Positions 22,286 to 32,699 of a stretch of DNA of 64,000 nucleotides are shown here, piece after piece (the stretch's first letter is position 1; each line of letters opens with the position of its first letter). This stretch comes from Diplolepis rosae. Taxonomy: Eukaryota; Arthropoda; Insecta; Hymenoptera; Diplolepididae. The stretch covers positions 248,001 through 312,000 of the forward strand of contig JAPYXD010000391.1 in assembly GCA_030998225.1 (NCBI GenBank). The letters run 5' to 3'. Both the position numbers and the translations under genes were made by a program. The notes below the pieces were generated by a model. It saw nothing but the letters and a program-made list of their open reading frames with translations. It had not been told where the DNA came from and searched no databases.

Positions 22286-22608
22286 GTAAAGAAATGTCTC
22301 CAGTTGAAGAAATGTCTCGAGGTAAAGACGAGGGTAAGGATCTTGTGGTCAGCGATAACAAATATCTCAATACCATTGTATCCTTCTGGAAAATAATCCC
22401 TGGACAAGGCAAACGAGTACTTTTATGTCTTGGGGCATTAAGTGGATCAAATTTGATTTTTATCATTAAAACATGCTATGATTCCCTGAGAGAAACAAAT
22501 AACATCGTAATTTGTACTGGAAGCAGTTATTTTGATGACTTCGATATGAATTTTATTATTGAAGACTCAAAAGAGTTTTGTCAAGATACACATTTCATTG
22601 TTCTAATT
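22286..22608 (+). CDS. SPH-B exon 1: chymotrypsin-fold pseudoprotease, N-terminal half
   Basis: First recognisable exon of the second paralogue (others: 22790-22891, 24442-24534, 29818-29980). The acceptor ctccag gives the same phase 1 entry as in the other three genes; alternatively an ATG at 22276 could start translation. The first 18 codons are three six-residue repeats (MSPGKE, MSPVEE, MSRGKD). The body has TIVSFWK, then LLCLGALSGSNLIFIIKTC, aligned with CGGSLI...LTAAHC; His is replaced by Thr. It ends FIVLI, where the catalytic Asp strand should be. Intact frame and GTAAGT donor. Confidence 0.72.
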
Positions 22609-22789
22609 GTAAGTAGTTCAAGATATTACTGAAAAGTAAAAACTTAAATTATTTTGCATTTAAGCTTATTAATAATTATGATTTATAACAATTTTTTTAC
22701 AGATAATCACGTTTACTACGATTTTTTTATATTTTAGCGTTTGACTGTTATTAAATACTGAAAACCTAATAAATTTTATTTTTCTCCAG

Positions 22790-22891
22790 TTGAAAGTAAA
22801 TACGGAGCGACCATCTTCTTTAGCAATAGAACACGTGGTATTAAATCAGGATGTGAAGTATCGTGGAGTATTGGTAGGATGGAGCGAAAGG
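22790..22891 (+). CDS. SPH-B exon 2: 'GW' segment
   Basis: 34 codons in phase 0/0 after a TTTTCTCCAG acceptor. LKVNTERPSS fits the S1 L-RP strand; the end GVLVGWSER is the closest of the four copies to S1 VVGWGR. Confidence 0.75.
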
Positions 22892-22986
22892 GTAATAATT
22901 CACGGCTAGTGAAATAATCTATTAGCACTGCTTGTCATTCTGTCCAAAGTTGATCAATGCTCCTCGAGTATTTTCTCGTAAATACA

Positions 22987-24202
22987 CACTGAGAAAAAAT
23001 CCTGGGCATAGTGACGTGATATATGTAGTTGAAAATGTCCTTAACTACTTTTTGTGGTTGAATTCAAGCAATGGTTGACCCGTCAGTGTAGGTACTAAAA
23101 GTGGTCGCCGTGACTAAGTAATGTAGTCACAGCGACTATGTAATGTTGTCACAGTCACTATATGTAAGTGTCAACTATAAAGTTATGTCAAAAAAAATTC
23201 CTAGAATGAAATGCATAAAATCACTACGTGGAACATTGTATTTTTCATAGCACCTCGTTTGAAAATCTGATTTTCGGTAACTGTAGAGCGGGTTGAAACT
23301 TTCAAAGTAGGATTAAAAAGCACAGTTTTGACCCGCTCTACAGTTACATCAAATTATCAAAAGAGTTGCTATCAGTTGCTATGAAATAGTATATTACGTG
23401 CCTGGGCGCACAATGAGGGTTATTGCGTGACGAGCATTGTCGCGAGTCTCCTTATTTCCTGAACTGTGTGCATTGGCACGTATTCTATTTTATGTGACTT
23501 CGGTGCGTATACGAGTTTTTATGCGTACACTCGAATCTAATCTAGTATTGTAGTTGTTTGCGGCGCTAGTCATTACACTTGATATGTCACGACTAGTCCC
23601 GGACATTTTGATTTTATTGATCTTGTGTAGTAGTAATGGATTTTCATAGACGCATGCGCAGTTCAAATGTACTATACAAGGCTTTGCCAGTAAGGTGATA
23701 ACGCTGTACGAAGAAGAAAAAGAATAAAAAAAGAAGAAGACTGTGCTCCGTTGCATGGCTATAGGCGCATGCGCAGTTCAATTTTTACATTTCATTCCTC
23801 TGTAGCGCAATATACTACATTGCGCTACTGTTAACTGTAGCGAAAAAACGAGTTTGCGCGCCGGTGGCACATAAAATAATATGCATTACTCAAACAATAC
23901 ACAGCGGGTTCAACGAGTGTGAAGTTTACTGCCCTGATTATAGCGATTACATTATTCTAGCCATGAGAACTCAACGCTTCAGGTTCTCATAGCGAGGTTT
24001 AAGAGTTAAGGACAATCCCAACGATGTTAACTAGTAAAACTAGCCACGATTAGGTATTCAGAATATGGCTACCATGGCTACAAATCATGTTTCTGTAGTC
24101 GTGGGTCAAGTAGCGACAACAGGTCTCCCTCGTTACAGTTACTTTTTTATATCCAACTACATTATTCCTAGTCATTATGACCAGATGCTATTTTTCTCTG
24201 TG
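22987..24202. mobile_element. 1.2-kb TIR element in SPH-B intron 2
   Basis: CACTGAGAAAAAATCC at the left and TTTTTCTCTGTG at the right are inverted, with a second inverted block (gtagttg / caactac) further in. Inside are GTAATGTNGTCAC direct repeats (23110-23160), a hairpin (gtaactgtagagcgggt / acccgctctacagttac, 23278-23346) and two copies of CGCATGCGCAGTTCAA (about 23650 and 23768). No transposase. Confidence 0.65.
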
Positions 24203-24441
24203 CAGAAATATCACATTTCAATTTCACCCAGATTCCGTTAAAAGTATAAAAAATTGCATTTGTTTGATGCATTAAATTGGCTATTATTCTAATTTCATAT
24301 ATGAGAAATACATTAGTTTTTTATCAGTTTTATTTATTTTTTGTAAATTCAAAGCAAATTTAACGTCCTTGGTCGATTTTTCCGAATGATAAAAAGTTTG
24401 ATCTATACATTATAAATTTATATGCTTTTATGTTCCAATAG

Positions 24442-24534
24442 AAAAATCATCCAATGATAGAGCCGTTTACTTTTGTGATTAGAGGCTATACAATGATGAT
24501 AAGTGAGGACAATATCAAAATAAATGTAAAGGAT
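24442..24534 (+). CDS. SPH-B exon 3: variable segment
   Basis: 31 codons in phase 0/0 between TTCCAATAG and GTAAGT: starts KNHPMIEPFTFVIRG and ends NIKINVKD. Almost no residue is shared with the 29-codon exons of the other paralogues. The 5.3-kb intron after it contains a nested TIR element with a Tc1 transposon and two mariner fragments. Confidence 0.65.
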
Positions 24535-24539
24535 GTAAG

Positions 24540-25520
24540 TGAAATATACACTCAGAAAATAATTGGTTTCTTCAACCGGAATTAAGAGGGGAGTCTGGTT
24601 TAGCGGGTCGAAAGATCTATTGTTTGGAAGTCATCCTAATCAATAGTAAGCATATCCGAAAATATTTCGCTAATTCATATGATTTACAGTTTTAAAAAAA
24701 TTGCCTTATGTCATGCAAATTTTGGCATCCTGGACCAGGCTCTCCCCTTTAAGTTAGATCAAACACAGAATTTTCTTATTAAACGGTTGAGCAAATTTTT
24801 ATGTGATTCTACAAAATTATTTTTTCACACAACCAAACGTGATTTGTTAGTGCGAAATCTTCAATTTGAGACAAAGTTATGTAAAAAGTCGTCTAATCAA
24901 ATTTGAGTAAATGATCTAGTTCTTGAATTTTTCAAATAAATTTAGAAATTTTTTGAAAGAAATCGCAAATTAGAATTCAATTCAAATGATATAGGAAAAT
25001 GATGAAACTCTTTGTTCTTTTTTTCTGCTCCACGCTCTTGCGTTGAAGTCTCGCCTTAAAGATGGCACGCCCACTATGAAACCTTTCACATCATACAATG
25101 TTAATCAAAAATTATTTTTACATGGATACAATGTCAGACTTTAGTAATAATTATCATTAATTTAAGATGCAGGTTATTTAACCTGAACCTGTACTGTGGC
25201 TGAACCCAATAAATTAGTTAATTCATAATAATGAAACCTGAAAATCATTCAAATATTTGCACAAGATATCTTGGTTGACCGCCAGTCACTTTGCTCAAAG
25301 TGACAAAGTTAATGCAAAATTTACTGGGACTTAAAATATAAATCTAGAGAAAACAAGGCAAGGTTATTTTTAGGTCACAACAGTTAAGCGGTTAACAAAT
25401 AAGAAACTAGAATTTAATCATTTAAACAAGCTTGGCAGAACAAAATTTGTATCAAGGAATTCAAGTTACTCGATATAATCCAATTCGTCAAGACAATAAG
25501 ACTCTCAGATTCCGTCGTCT
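24540..25520. other. AT-rich intron sequence without recognised features
   Basis: Part of SPH-B intron 3. A weak CACTCAGAAAATAATT tag is at 24550. The short ORF at 24679-24906 has no recognisable motif and is not called. Confidence 0.5.
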
Positions 25521-25524
25521 TCGT

Positions 25525-27218
25525 AGAATGCATAGAATAGACGGGGCAGGAAGCGTAAGTGTAGGTAGTGCGTAATAAGCATTAAAAGTGCTCTCAGGGG
25601 GCGACGAAGTGCGGTCTCTCATCGTACGACTCTTTTCGCGGTGGTAATAACCCGCCTGTCATGCCAGTGAGTTTACTTTTCAAGTAAAGTTAAATGGGGG
25701 TGCTTGTTCGGAGATTTTTCAGACTAGTGTTTTTAATTTTCTCCTGTTTGATAATGTGAGAAACCTAAACCGATCAATTATAAATCAATTATAAATAAAC
25801 CCGCAGGCTAATAAAGCGTTAGGTACTATTCTATAAATACTTCTGCAATCATTCATGATAATTTCTGGAAAAAAATTAGGGTGCTGGTTCTTAAAGCTTA
25901 ACGGAATGATTCAGGAATATTTACTGGAGTTTATAACTTTTACTTGTCTCTTAAAAAGTATACTTATCGGGATGACAGGTGGGGTTACAGTCTGTTCCAC
26001 AAGAAAAGGTACGCGTTTTCTTAGAAAGTTTCAAAGATTTTTATTCCTTTCTTTTATGCCCTGACTGTACGTTCGAAGGGGTACGGCGCAACCACCGAGT
26101 CGTTTCAGTCTTGTTTGAAGTGTCAGATATTACACAACATTAAGCTACGAGTGCCATCTACGCTAAACGTTACGAAGCGGTTTTTTTGTACACCCATGTA
26201 CGCAGACCACATCTTTCATACTCAGCTGCTGCCAAAGTGCTTAAAAAGTCTAAGCACTTCGTGCAAATGTGGGTAGAGCGGTATAAACACCATAAGACGC
26301 AGATTAGCTGAGGCGAAAGTGCAGTACCGTCCGACGAGTCAGAAACCTCTGCTCTCGGAGGTTCACATGGAAAAACGCTTGGCATGGGCTACGGAAAATG
26401 TTGATCGCGATTGTTCCAATGTACTTTTTTCGGACGAAGCGTCCTTTTAGGCATGGGTTCCCATAAAACGTGCCTGGTCAGTCGCTGTTGAGCATTTCCT
26501 CCAGCGAACTGTTAAACACCCCATAAACATCCATGTTTGAGGATGCTTCTCACAGCGCGGTTTTGGCTGTTTAGAGTTTTTTTACTGAGAACCTCAACAC
26601 TCAAAAAATGCTTCAAATCTACAAACATGGCCTTCTGAGATCTGCAGAGAAGATGTTTGGAGCCAACAATAGGGATTAGATCCTTCAAGAGCACAACGAC
26701 CCCAAACATCGCAGTGACCTCTGCACATCCTGGAAAGCGGAAAATGGCATCACGACCTTGGACTGGCCTTCAGAATCTCATGATGCGAATCCAATAGAAA
26801 ATGTGTGAAGTGTCGTGAAGAGGAAACTGGCAAGAAGGCGTGGATTCGCCCTGAAGCAGCTCTCTCCACGAATTAAGGAAGTATGGCGCTCTCTACCTAC
26901 GGAATATGCCGAAAAACTAGTCGATAGCATGCTCAGAAGGTGCCTGGCCATTATCCAGAACAACGGCGATTGGACGGTTTATTAGGTGAGTGCGCTCTAG
27001 TGATTTATGCGCACTGTTGTGCCAAAAAAGGAAAATGAGGTTTTCTTCAAAACTTCCTGAGTAAACGCGTACTTTTTCTTGTGGAACAGACTGTATGTCC
27101 AACGGGGAAAAAGTCGTTTGGTGAGAGACCGCACTTAGTCGCTCTCCGAGAGCACTTGTAAGACTTATCACGCACTACCCGTACATACGCTTCCTGTCTC
27201 GTCTGTTCTATGCACTCT
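25525..27218. mobile_element. Outer TIR element hosting a Tc1 transposon
   Basis: About 110 bp at 25525-25640 (AGAATGCATAGAATAGACG, aggaagcgta, gtagtgcgt, agtgcggtctctca) recur inverted at 27105-27218. A Tc1-like element (25988-27093) lies between, with its own TIRs and TA duplication. The remaining outer interior is short, so the outer element was probably a MITE of about 590 bp before the Tc1 insertion. Confidence 0.75.
25988..27093 (+). mobile_element. Tc1-like element, full length but decayed
   Basis: Inverted ends CAGTCTGTTCCACAAGAAAA and TTTTCTTGTGGAACAGACTG, with TA on both sides (25986-25987, 27094-27095). On the + strand the decayed transposase reads an HTH part near 26190, RLAWATENVDRD and VLFSDEAS (first D), and later DWP (about 26760) where the Tc1 WPSQSPDLNPIE motif should be (SNPIENVW-like at 26785). 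Many stops interrupt it. Internal TIRs are about 30-45 bp. Confidence 0.8.
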
Positions 27219-27219
27219 G

Positions 27220-27770
27220 CCTATGATGGCTGCATCAGGGAGCAGCGGTGTTGGAGACGCAACAGGACCGGTTTTCGATCAGACAACAAACTGGCAGCCA
27301 TGATACCCAACGATCATCGATTCATCGATGGATCGACTATCCCCACCATCGATCGTTGAAAAGCATCTCACCAGACGATCAGCTCGAACCACGTGACCCA
27401 GAAGATACAGTTTGGGGCACACTTACCCCAGGACTTCACATTTAGCATACTGGACATTGGAGTTTATCCCGTGTTTTTTCCGGAGCTTGGGGACGTAATA
27501 AAAGTAGCTTTAGTTTTCAGTGAACTTATTCTCTTTGTCAGGAGGCTCGGAATATCAAGTATTATTGAACTGGCGTTATCACCTCTTGGCGTTCATCAAA
27601 CCCTGAGACCTCTATGCATCCTCTTAAGTCTTTGGAAGTTTTCTTTCTTTCTCTTGGTAAATAAAAAACCCGCGTGTCTCTCTGCTTAAATCATGATTTA
27701 TTACTATGTTAATATTAGAGTAATGAAACTCCAATTAATTCTAATGAAACCTTTTTACCGAGCTATTTTG
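27220..27770. other. Unassigned moderately GC-rich stretch in SPH-B intron 3
   Basis: 27393-27689 holds a 98-codon open frame on + with hydrophobic runs and ends near a TAAATAAAAAACC poly(A)-signal-like site, but nothing identifies it. It could be part of an LTR or LINE 3' end; I do not call a gene. Confidence 0.35.
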
Positions 27771-27799
27771 AAGCAATCAACTCAATCAATTCGGAGAGT

Positions 27800-28515
27800 C
27801 AAGTCAATCATTCTGCCCTCAAAAACTGCCAGTCTCGACGGGAAGCAAGTCGAAACCTAATTCATTGAATTTTGCTATCGTTTTTATAGATTTGTTTTGT
27901 TGTACTGTCTTCCTAAGAGATGCATTTTTGCTTTAACAAATGAGGCCGCTTCCTTTTGATATCTTCCTTCAGTCGGTCTGACAATGCACAGTTATAGTCG
28001 CTGTTGATTTTTTTTCCTTTCCAAATAGTCCATGAATAATATGCCACTGGAATCTCTAAAAACAGAAGCCATATCCTTTTCAGCCGATTGTTGTGTCTTT
28101 GACCGCTTTGGTGCAGTCGCACCGGGTCCTGCCCACTATTTTGCTTGTAGTTTCAATTTTGGTGTGTAGTTGTGGATCCATGTTTCATCAATGGTCACTA
28201 ATCTACGCGAAAAATCTCTTGAATTACTGTTAAAAAGATCTATACAACTCTCTAAACCACCAACTGGTTTTCGTTTCTGATAGATTGTTAGCAAACGCTG
28301 CATCCAATTTGCAGTTAGCTTTCTCATGCCCAAATCCTCATGTAAAATTTCAACCACTGACCAAATTAATATGCCTGTGCAATCAGCGAACTCCCGCCCT
28401 TTAACTTTTAGATCATCTAGTACCATGGTATGCAATTTTTTGATGATTTCTGGAGTGGTAACGTCTTTTGCGATTCTCGCTCGTTCAGCATCATTTATGC
28501 TCGAACGACTTCGTT
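27800..28515 (-). pseudogene. mariner transposase fragment (- strand)
   Basis: Decayed frame on - with LVTIDETWIHNYTPKLK (first D region), then sequence at 27913-28120 with YNCALSDRLKEDIKRKRPHL, which is the mariner segment before the second D. N-terminal HTH-side residues run from 28515 (EILHEDLGMRKL, SANW-like). The third-D part is missing. It is joined tail to tail with another mariner fragment at 28540. Confidence 0.75.
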
Positions 28516-28539
28516 AAAATTTACCAATACACTTCTCGT

Positions 28540-29205
28540 CCATTTACCTCGTTGGAGAAGATGCCACAAGCTCTTCACAGAAGGTCAAGAAGAGATAAAT
28601 GATGACGCTCGCCCTGGACGGCCCAGCACGTCAACAACCAATGAAAACACTGAAGCAGTGAAGAAAATTATTATGAAGAATCGTCGAATCACTATTAGAG
28701 AAGTTGCTGAGGATGTCAACATATAGGATGGCTCATGCCATGCAATTTTTTCGGATATTTTGTGTCTAAAGCGTGCGGCAGCGAAGTTCGTTCCAAAATT
28801 GCGATAACGCACCTGCTCACTCGTCATTGCTTGTTCGTAATTTGTTGACCAAAACAACACCGTAATCATGCCTCAGCCACCGTATTCACCAGATTTAGCC
28901 CCCTGTGGCTTTTTCCTGTTCCCAAGATTGAAAAGACCCATGAAAGGACGGAGTTTTGCCACGATTGAGGAGATAAAAACTGAATCGTTGAGAGAGATTA
29001 AGGACATACCAAAAAGTGCATATCAGAAGTGCTTCGAGGATTGGAAAAAACGCTGGAACAAGTGTATTATATCTGAGGGGGATAACTGTGAAGGGAACAA
29101 CATACACATTCATGAATAAGTTAATATTTTTCGAAAGAAATGTAAATTCACCTTATTTTTTTAACAGACTTCGTGCTTCATGAGGAAAATATGAAAATGT
29201 AATTC
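28540..29205 (+). pseudogene. mariner transposase, internally deleted (+ strand)
   Basis: RWRRCHKLFTEGQEEINDDA and GRPSTST (N-terminal part), VKKIIMKNRRITIREVAEDV (HTH), then a jump to MPQPPYSPDLAPCGFFLFPR (third catalytic D region) and KRWNKCIISEGDNCEG (C-terminus). The central part with the first two catalytic residues is deleted. It ends near a mariner-type terminus (ggacttattgaa). Confidence 0.8.
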
Positions 29206-29817
29206 GCGGTCTCATCTCTGTGTCATCCTACGGACTTATTGAACTCCCTAGTATATTGGAACCATCACAAAAATGTCATGTAATGAATGTTTCATATCAA
29301 CGCTTAACTTTATGAAATCAAATCGTCATGAGGTTAGCCATTACCCGCGTTTTTATAGAAACTGAATCCTCTTTTTAATTAATTTGCGAAGTTTACTAAG
29401 GTCAAAGATTTACAAGTCTCATTCGCGCACGAATTATAGTAAGAGAAAATGAAATATTCACGTTTCTCAAAGTAATGAATTGGAGCAATTTTACTAAAAA
29501 ATGTGGTTGTTTACTTATTTACAAGTATTATTCAGTTTGAGTAATTTTTACAAATTTCTTGGTAGTGCTTGATAAAAATATATAGTTGTGACGTTTTAGT
29601 CACTACCACTATTGAGAATTCTCTCAATGCAGAAATGATTACCATTGTGTGAAATAAGATGTGGAACGTTAACATACCAACAAATTTTCTGATGGTCTTT
29701 TTGACCGATGTGGTACATGTTCTTCCAGTATATAATTCAGTAATCCAAAACATAATTTTACTACCCGCATTTGCTCTTCACAAGAAAGTTAATAACCAAA
29801 ACTTGTTAAAAAATTAG
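29205..29817. other. AT-rich intron 3 end of SPH-B
   Basis: No ORF, RNA or repeat recognised. It precedes the AAATTAG acceptor of exon 4. Confidence 0.5.
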
Positions 29818-29980
29818 TTTCCCTCAGGCAGTCTTGTAGTAAGGAATGGACAAATTATAGCAGTTTCATATGTGAATATTAATCAGAAGATTCGGTTCAA
29901 CAAAATCCTCGAAAAAGAATCTAAGGGAGTTCAGCAGATCTTATCGGATCCGTCGATAAATAAAAGTGACCCCCACATTG
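29818..29980 (+). CDS. SPH-B exon 4: GDSGG-equivalent region
   Basis: 54 codons plus one base, phase 0 in and phase 1 out (CAC ATT G, then GTAATT), as in SPH-A1 and SPH-A2. FPSGSLVVRNGQIIAVSY is strikingly like S1 GDSGGPLVVNG-L-GIVS, with Asp194 replaced by Phe and Ser195 by Pro. The rest (IRFNKILEKESKGVQQIL) matches the terminal helix. The next exon was not found. Confidence 0.75.
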
Positions 29981-30769
29981 GTAATTTTAATTTGGCAATT
30001 TTTAATCGATTCGTTTGCTAATATTATTTTACCTTCAAAAATAATATTGGAAAACTTGTAACTTGTCTTACATTTAGTAAATAACATACTCGTAGCATAC
30101 TGTTAGATATGTTTATAATTTTAATTTTCTAAGAGAAACTGAAATGTAACTCGAAATTCTGTTAAAGTTTCGCAATTGAGCCCATGGAAAGAAAAACTTG
30201 CTGAGCGCTCGAAAACAAGTAAAATTAGTGTGTACTTTCTAAAATCCAAGTTGGATTAAAAAGTTGTAAAAGCTCAAAATAAAAAATAGAAGCTAATAGA
30301 GCTTGTCAAAATACAACTCTTATTTATTGGGTATTTTCCAATCCGACATGCTGTTTTTGAAAAAATGAATATAAAAGGTCAATTTCGAGTAACATAAAAT
30401 TAATGTTTCAGAAAACATAAATCGCGATTTCTCGGTAAGTTATGCACGCAATAAATTGAATTTTGCGTATTTTTATTCAGTATTCATCGCTGGTGAACAA
30501 TTTATTGTACTATATGTAATACAAGATTCAATGAGGTGAGTTTAAGGTTCTTCATTTCCGTTGTATTTTCGATTCAAGCTAACCTGGCCATTTCTGAAAT
30601 ATCGAAATCGCACAGCTTTACTTATTTGCAAATTCTTCGGAATCTTGATTTTATTTTGCGAAAGAATTTTTAAATTTCGAACCGAGCAATCAACTTCCCT
30701 GACAATTTTGGAAGCTGGACTTCTTGCGCTTTCGATCAGCTTAAGGTTTTATGTAAAAAAATCGTAGAA

Positions 30770-31335
30770 TTTTTTAATAAAGGAGCTTATATTTAAATAA
30801 AATTATTATTTATATGTTGAATTAATTTCAAATCTTCCAGCCGGACCGATGCTGAGATAATTAATGTCAAAGTTCACTATTTTAGCACGTAATTCATGCG
30901 CAATGCACAGGCACTCTCAACATTTTAATTTGAAGTAATTAAACGCTCTGATAGAGAAATTTAAATAATTTCGATATTTGTGCTGCTTGAAAATAAATTT
31001 TTTTGAAAAAAACATCAAATCTCTCCACCGTGTAGTTTTATAGATAATCTAATGAAAAATATTGTAATTTCAGTCATTTTCGAAAATATAAACGTAACAG
31101 TATCGCGATCCGTCAACACATTTTCCTTTCTCCAGCTTGTCTGCTGTAGGTACGCGACACACACACACACACACACATAGCCAGCTTGGAAGCGTACGTG
31201 AAATCAAGTCGGCGGTATAAAACCATGAATGCTATTTATTAAAAATGTTATTAAATCAACAAAGACATTTTTTTAACTTTTAACGATTATTGTTGACATC
31301 AAGCTATTCAAACGCATATCACAATTGGTCAATGA
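30770..31335. repeat. Dispersed repeat, inverted partner at 41660-42300
   Basis: Blocks taaaaaaatcgtagaattttt, cgatgctgagataattaatg, ctgtagg...cacacac...ccagcttgga and gtcaagctattcaaacgcat all recur in reverse order and orientation between 41660 and 42300. Includes an (AC)n microsatellite at 31157-31178; the partner has (GT)n at 41866-41882. Confidence 0.8.
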
Positions 31336-31522
31336 TGGTTAGGTTTAAATTGCAACGTTTCACGATATAGGCACCGTGCGAAGTCATGGTAGGGAGAGTT
31401 AAATCGACGCCAGCGCACGAAGTGGATAATTTAGGCGTTAAAGGAGGCTGTTTTATATTTCCGAGCAATCAAAATACATGTGCAAATCTAAATTTTGTTT
31501 TAATTTAAAAAATATAGCTGAA

Positions 31523-31706
31523 ATGAGCCACCGAAGTTGTTGTGTTGTGAATTGTAAAAATACAAGCAGCAAAAGTGAGTGTAAATTTTATAAATTTCCA
31601 ACGTCTAAATGGAAAATAAATCAAAGGAATAAGTGGGTATAGCTGCAGTAAGGAAGGCAAAAGTTATTATTTCTACGGAACTCTTGGACATCTCGTACAT
31701 GTTCTG
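31523..31706 (+). pseudogene. THAP-domain N-terminus, frameshifted
   Basis: Starts MSHRSCCVVNCKN and continues CKFYKFPTSKWKINQRNKW, matching the first half of a THAP zinc finger (Cys-x4-Cys, then F-x-FP). A one-base frame change near 31637 continues it as GIAAVRKAKV, then a stop. The later Cys-x2-His part is absent. THAP domains head P-element-like transposases and some host proteins; lying in a repeat block, a transposase origin is likelier. Confidence 0.65.
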
Positions 31707-31976
31707 ATAGAACAAGATTTTTACCTTTAATTTTCGTTTGTGTTTGAAATTCTATTGTATGTTTAATTGATTGAAAACTTGTTTTAATAATTATATCCAT
31801 GATGAATTTGAATCTGAAAATAAACAATTAATATTTATTCACTCAACAAGTGCCTAAAACTGTCATCATGAAATTACAATTTAATTCTTTATTATTTTTC
31901 TAGTCTGTTTTGATCTGTCATTAACTTAAAGTAGTCGTCATGACAAAAAACAGTCTCTGGAAAAAGAAGTTTTTCT

Positions 31977-32548
31977 ATGATTTCAAGACTGAGAATTATA
32001 TCATCAGCCGTGTCATATGTAAGAAAAGACACTATTTTTAATGAAAAAATTTAAAAATTACGAAAAATAATATTTTAACAATGTTTTTTATAATAGGATA
32101 TTTCTTTACTATCGCTTCTTACCAATTTTTTGAAAATGATTGAAGTTTCTTAAATCATAGCTTATTTTTTCGGGGAAATATTCTCTACAACTAAACCGTT
32201 TTCAATTTTTGTAAATGAATCAATTATTCTCAAATACAGCAATTTGTTTATAAAAATTTTGGTTTGGAAAATTGATTTTTAATTATTTCAGCCATTAAAG
32301 AATTTATTTTCAAAAATTGGAAACGGTCAAGTTGTAGAGAATATTTTCGCCGAAAAAATAAGCAATGATTTAAGAAACTTCAATCATTTTTTAAAAATTG
32401 GTAAGAAGCGATTGTAAGGAAAAATCCTATTACAAAAAACATTATTAAAAAATTATTTTTCGTAATTTTCACATTTTTTTCATTAAAAAGAGTGTCTTTC
32501 CTTACATATGACACGGCTGATGATATAATTTCCAGTCTTGAAATCATT
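31977..32548. mobile_element. Fold-back element (~570-bp palindrome)
   Basis: Left arm from atgatttcaagactgagaat (about 31977) returns inverted at 32530-32548. Arms of about 260 bp include tatatcatcagccgtgtcat, ggtaagaagcg and cgaaaaaataag blocks in mirrored order, centre about 32262. No ORF of its own. Confidence 0.82.
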
Positions 32549-32699
32549 TTTTTTTTACTGCTGATTTCACACAAATACTTCACAAGGAAAAACAATCGAA
32601 TTTTAAAGTGAATCAAATTGTTTTTTTGTTTGCTTTTTTATTGATAATAAACATTTTTATAACTAAGTCCCATTACAATACATTATAAAAGTTCTCAAC

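Noticed and set aside
30480..30540. Final exon of SPH-B after the CAG at 30480 (short frame in the right phase)
   Set aside because: The sequence is part of a repeat that recurs inverted at 36060-36283, so it is unlikely to be a host exon.
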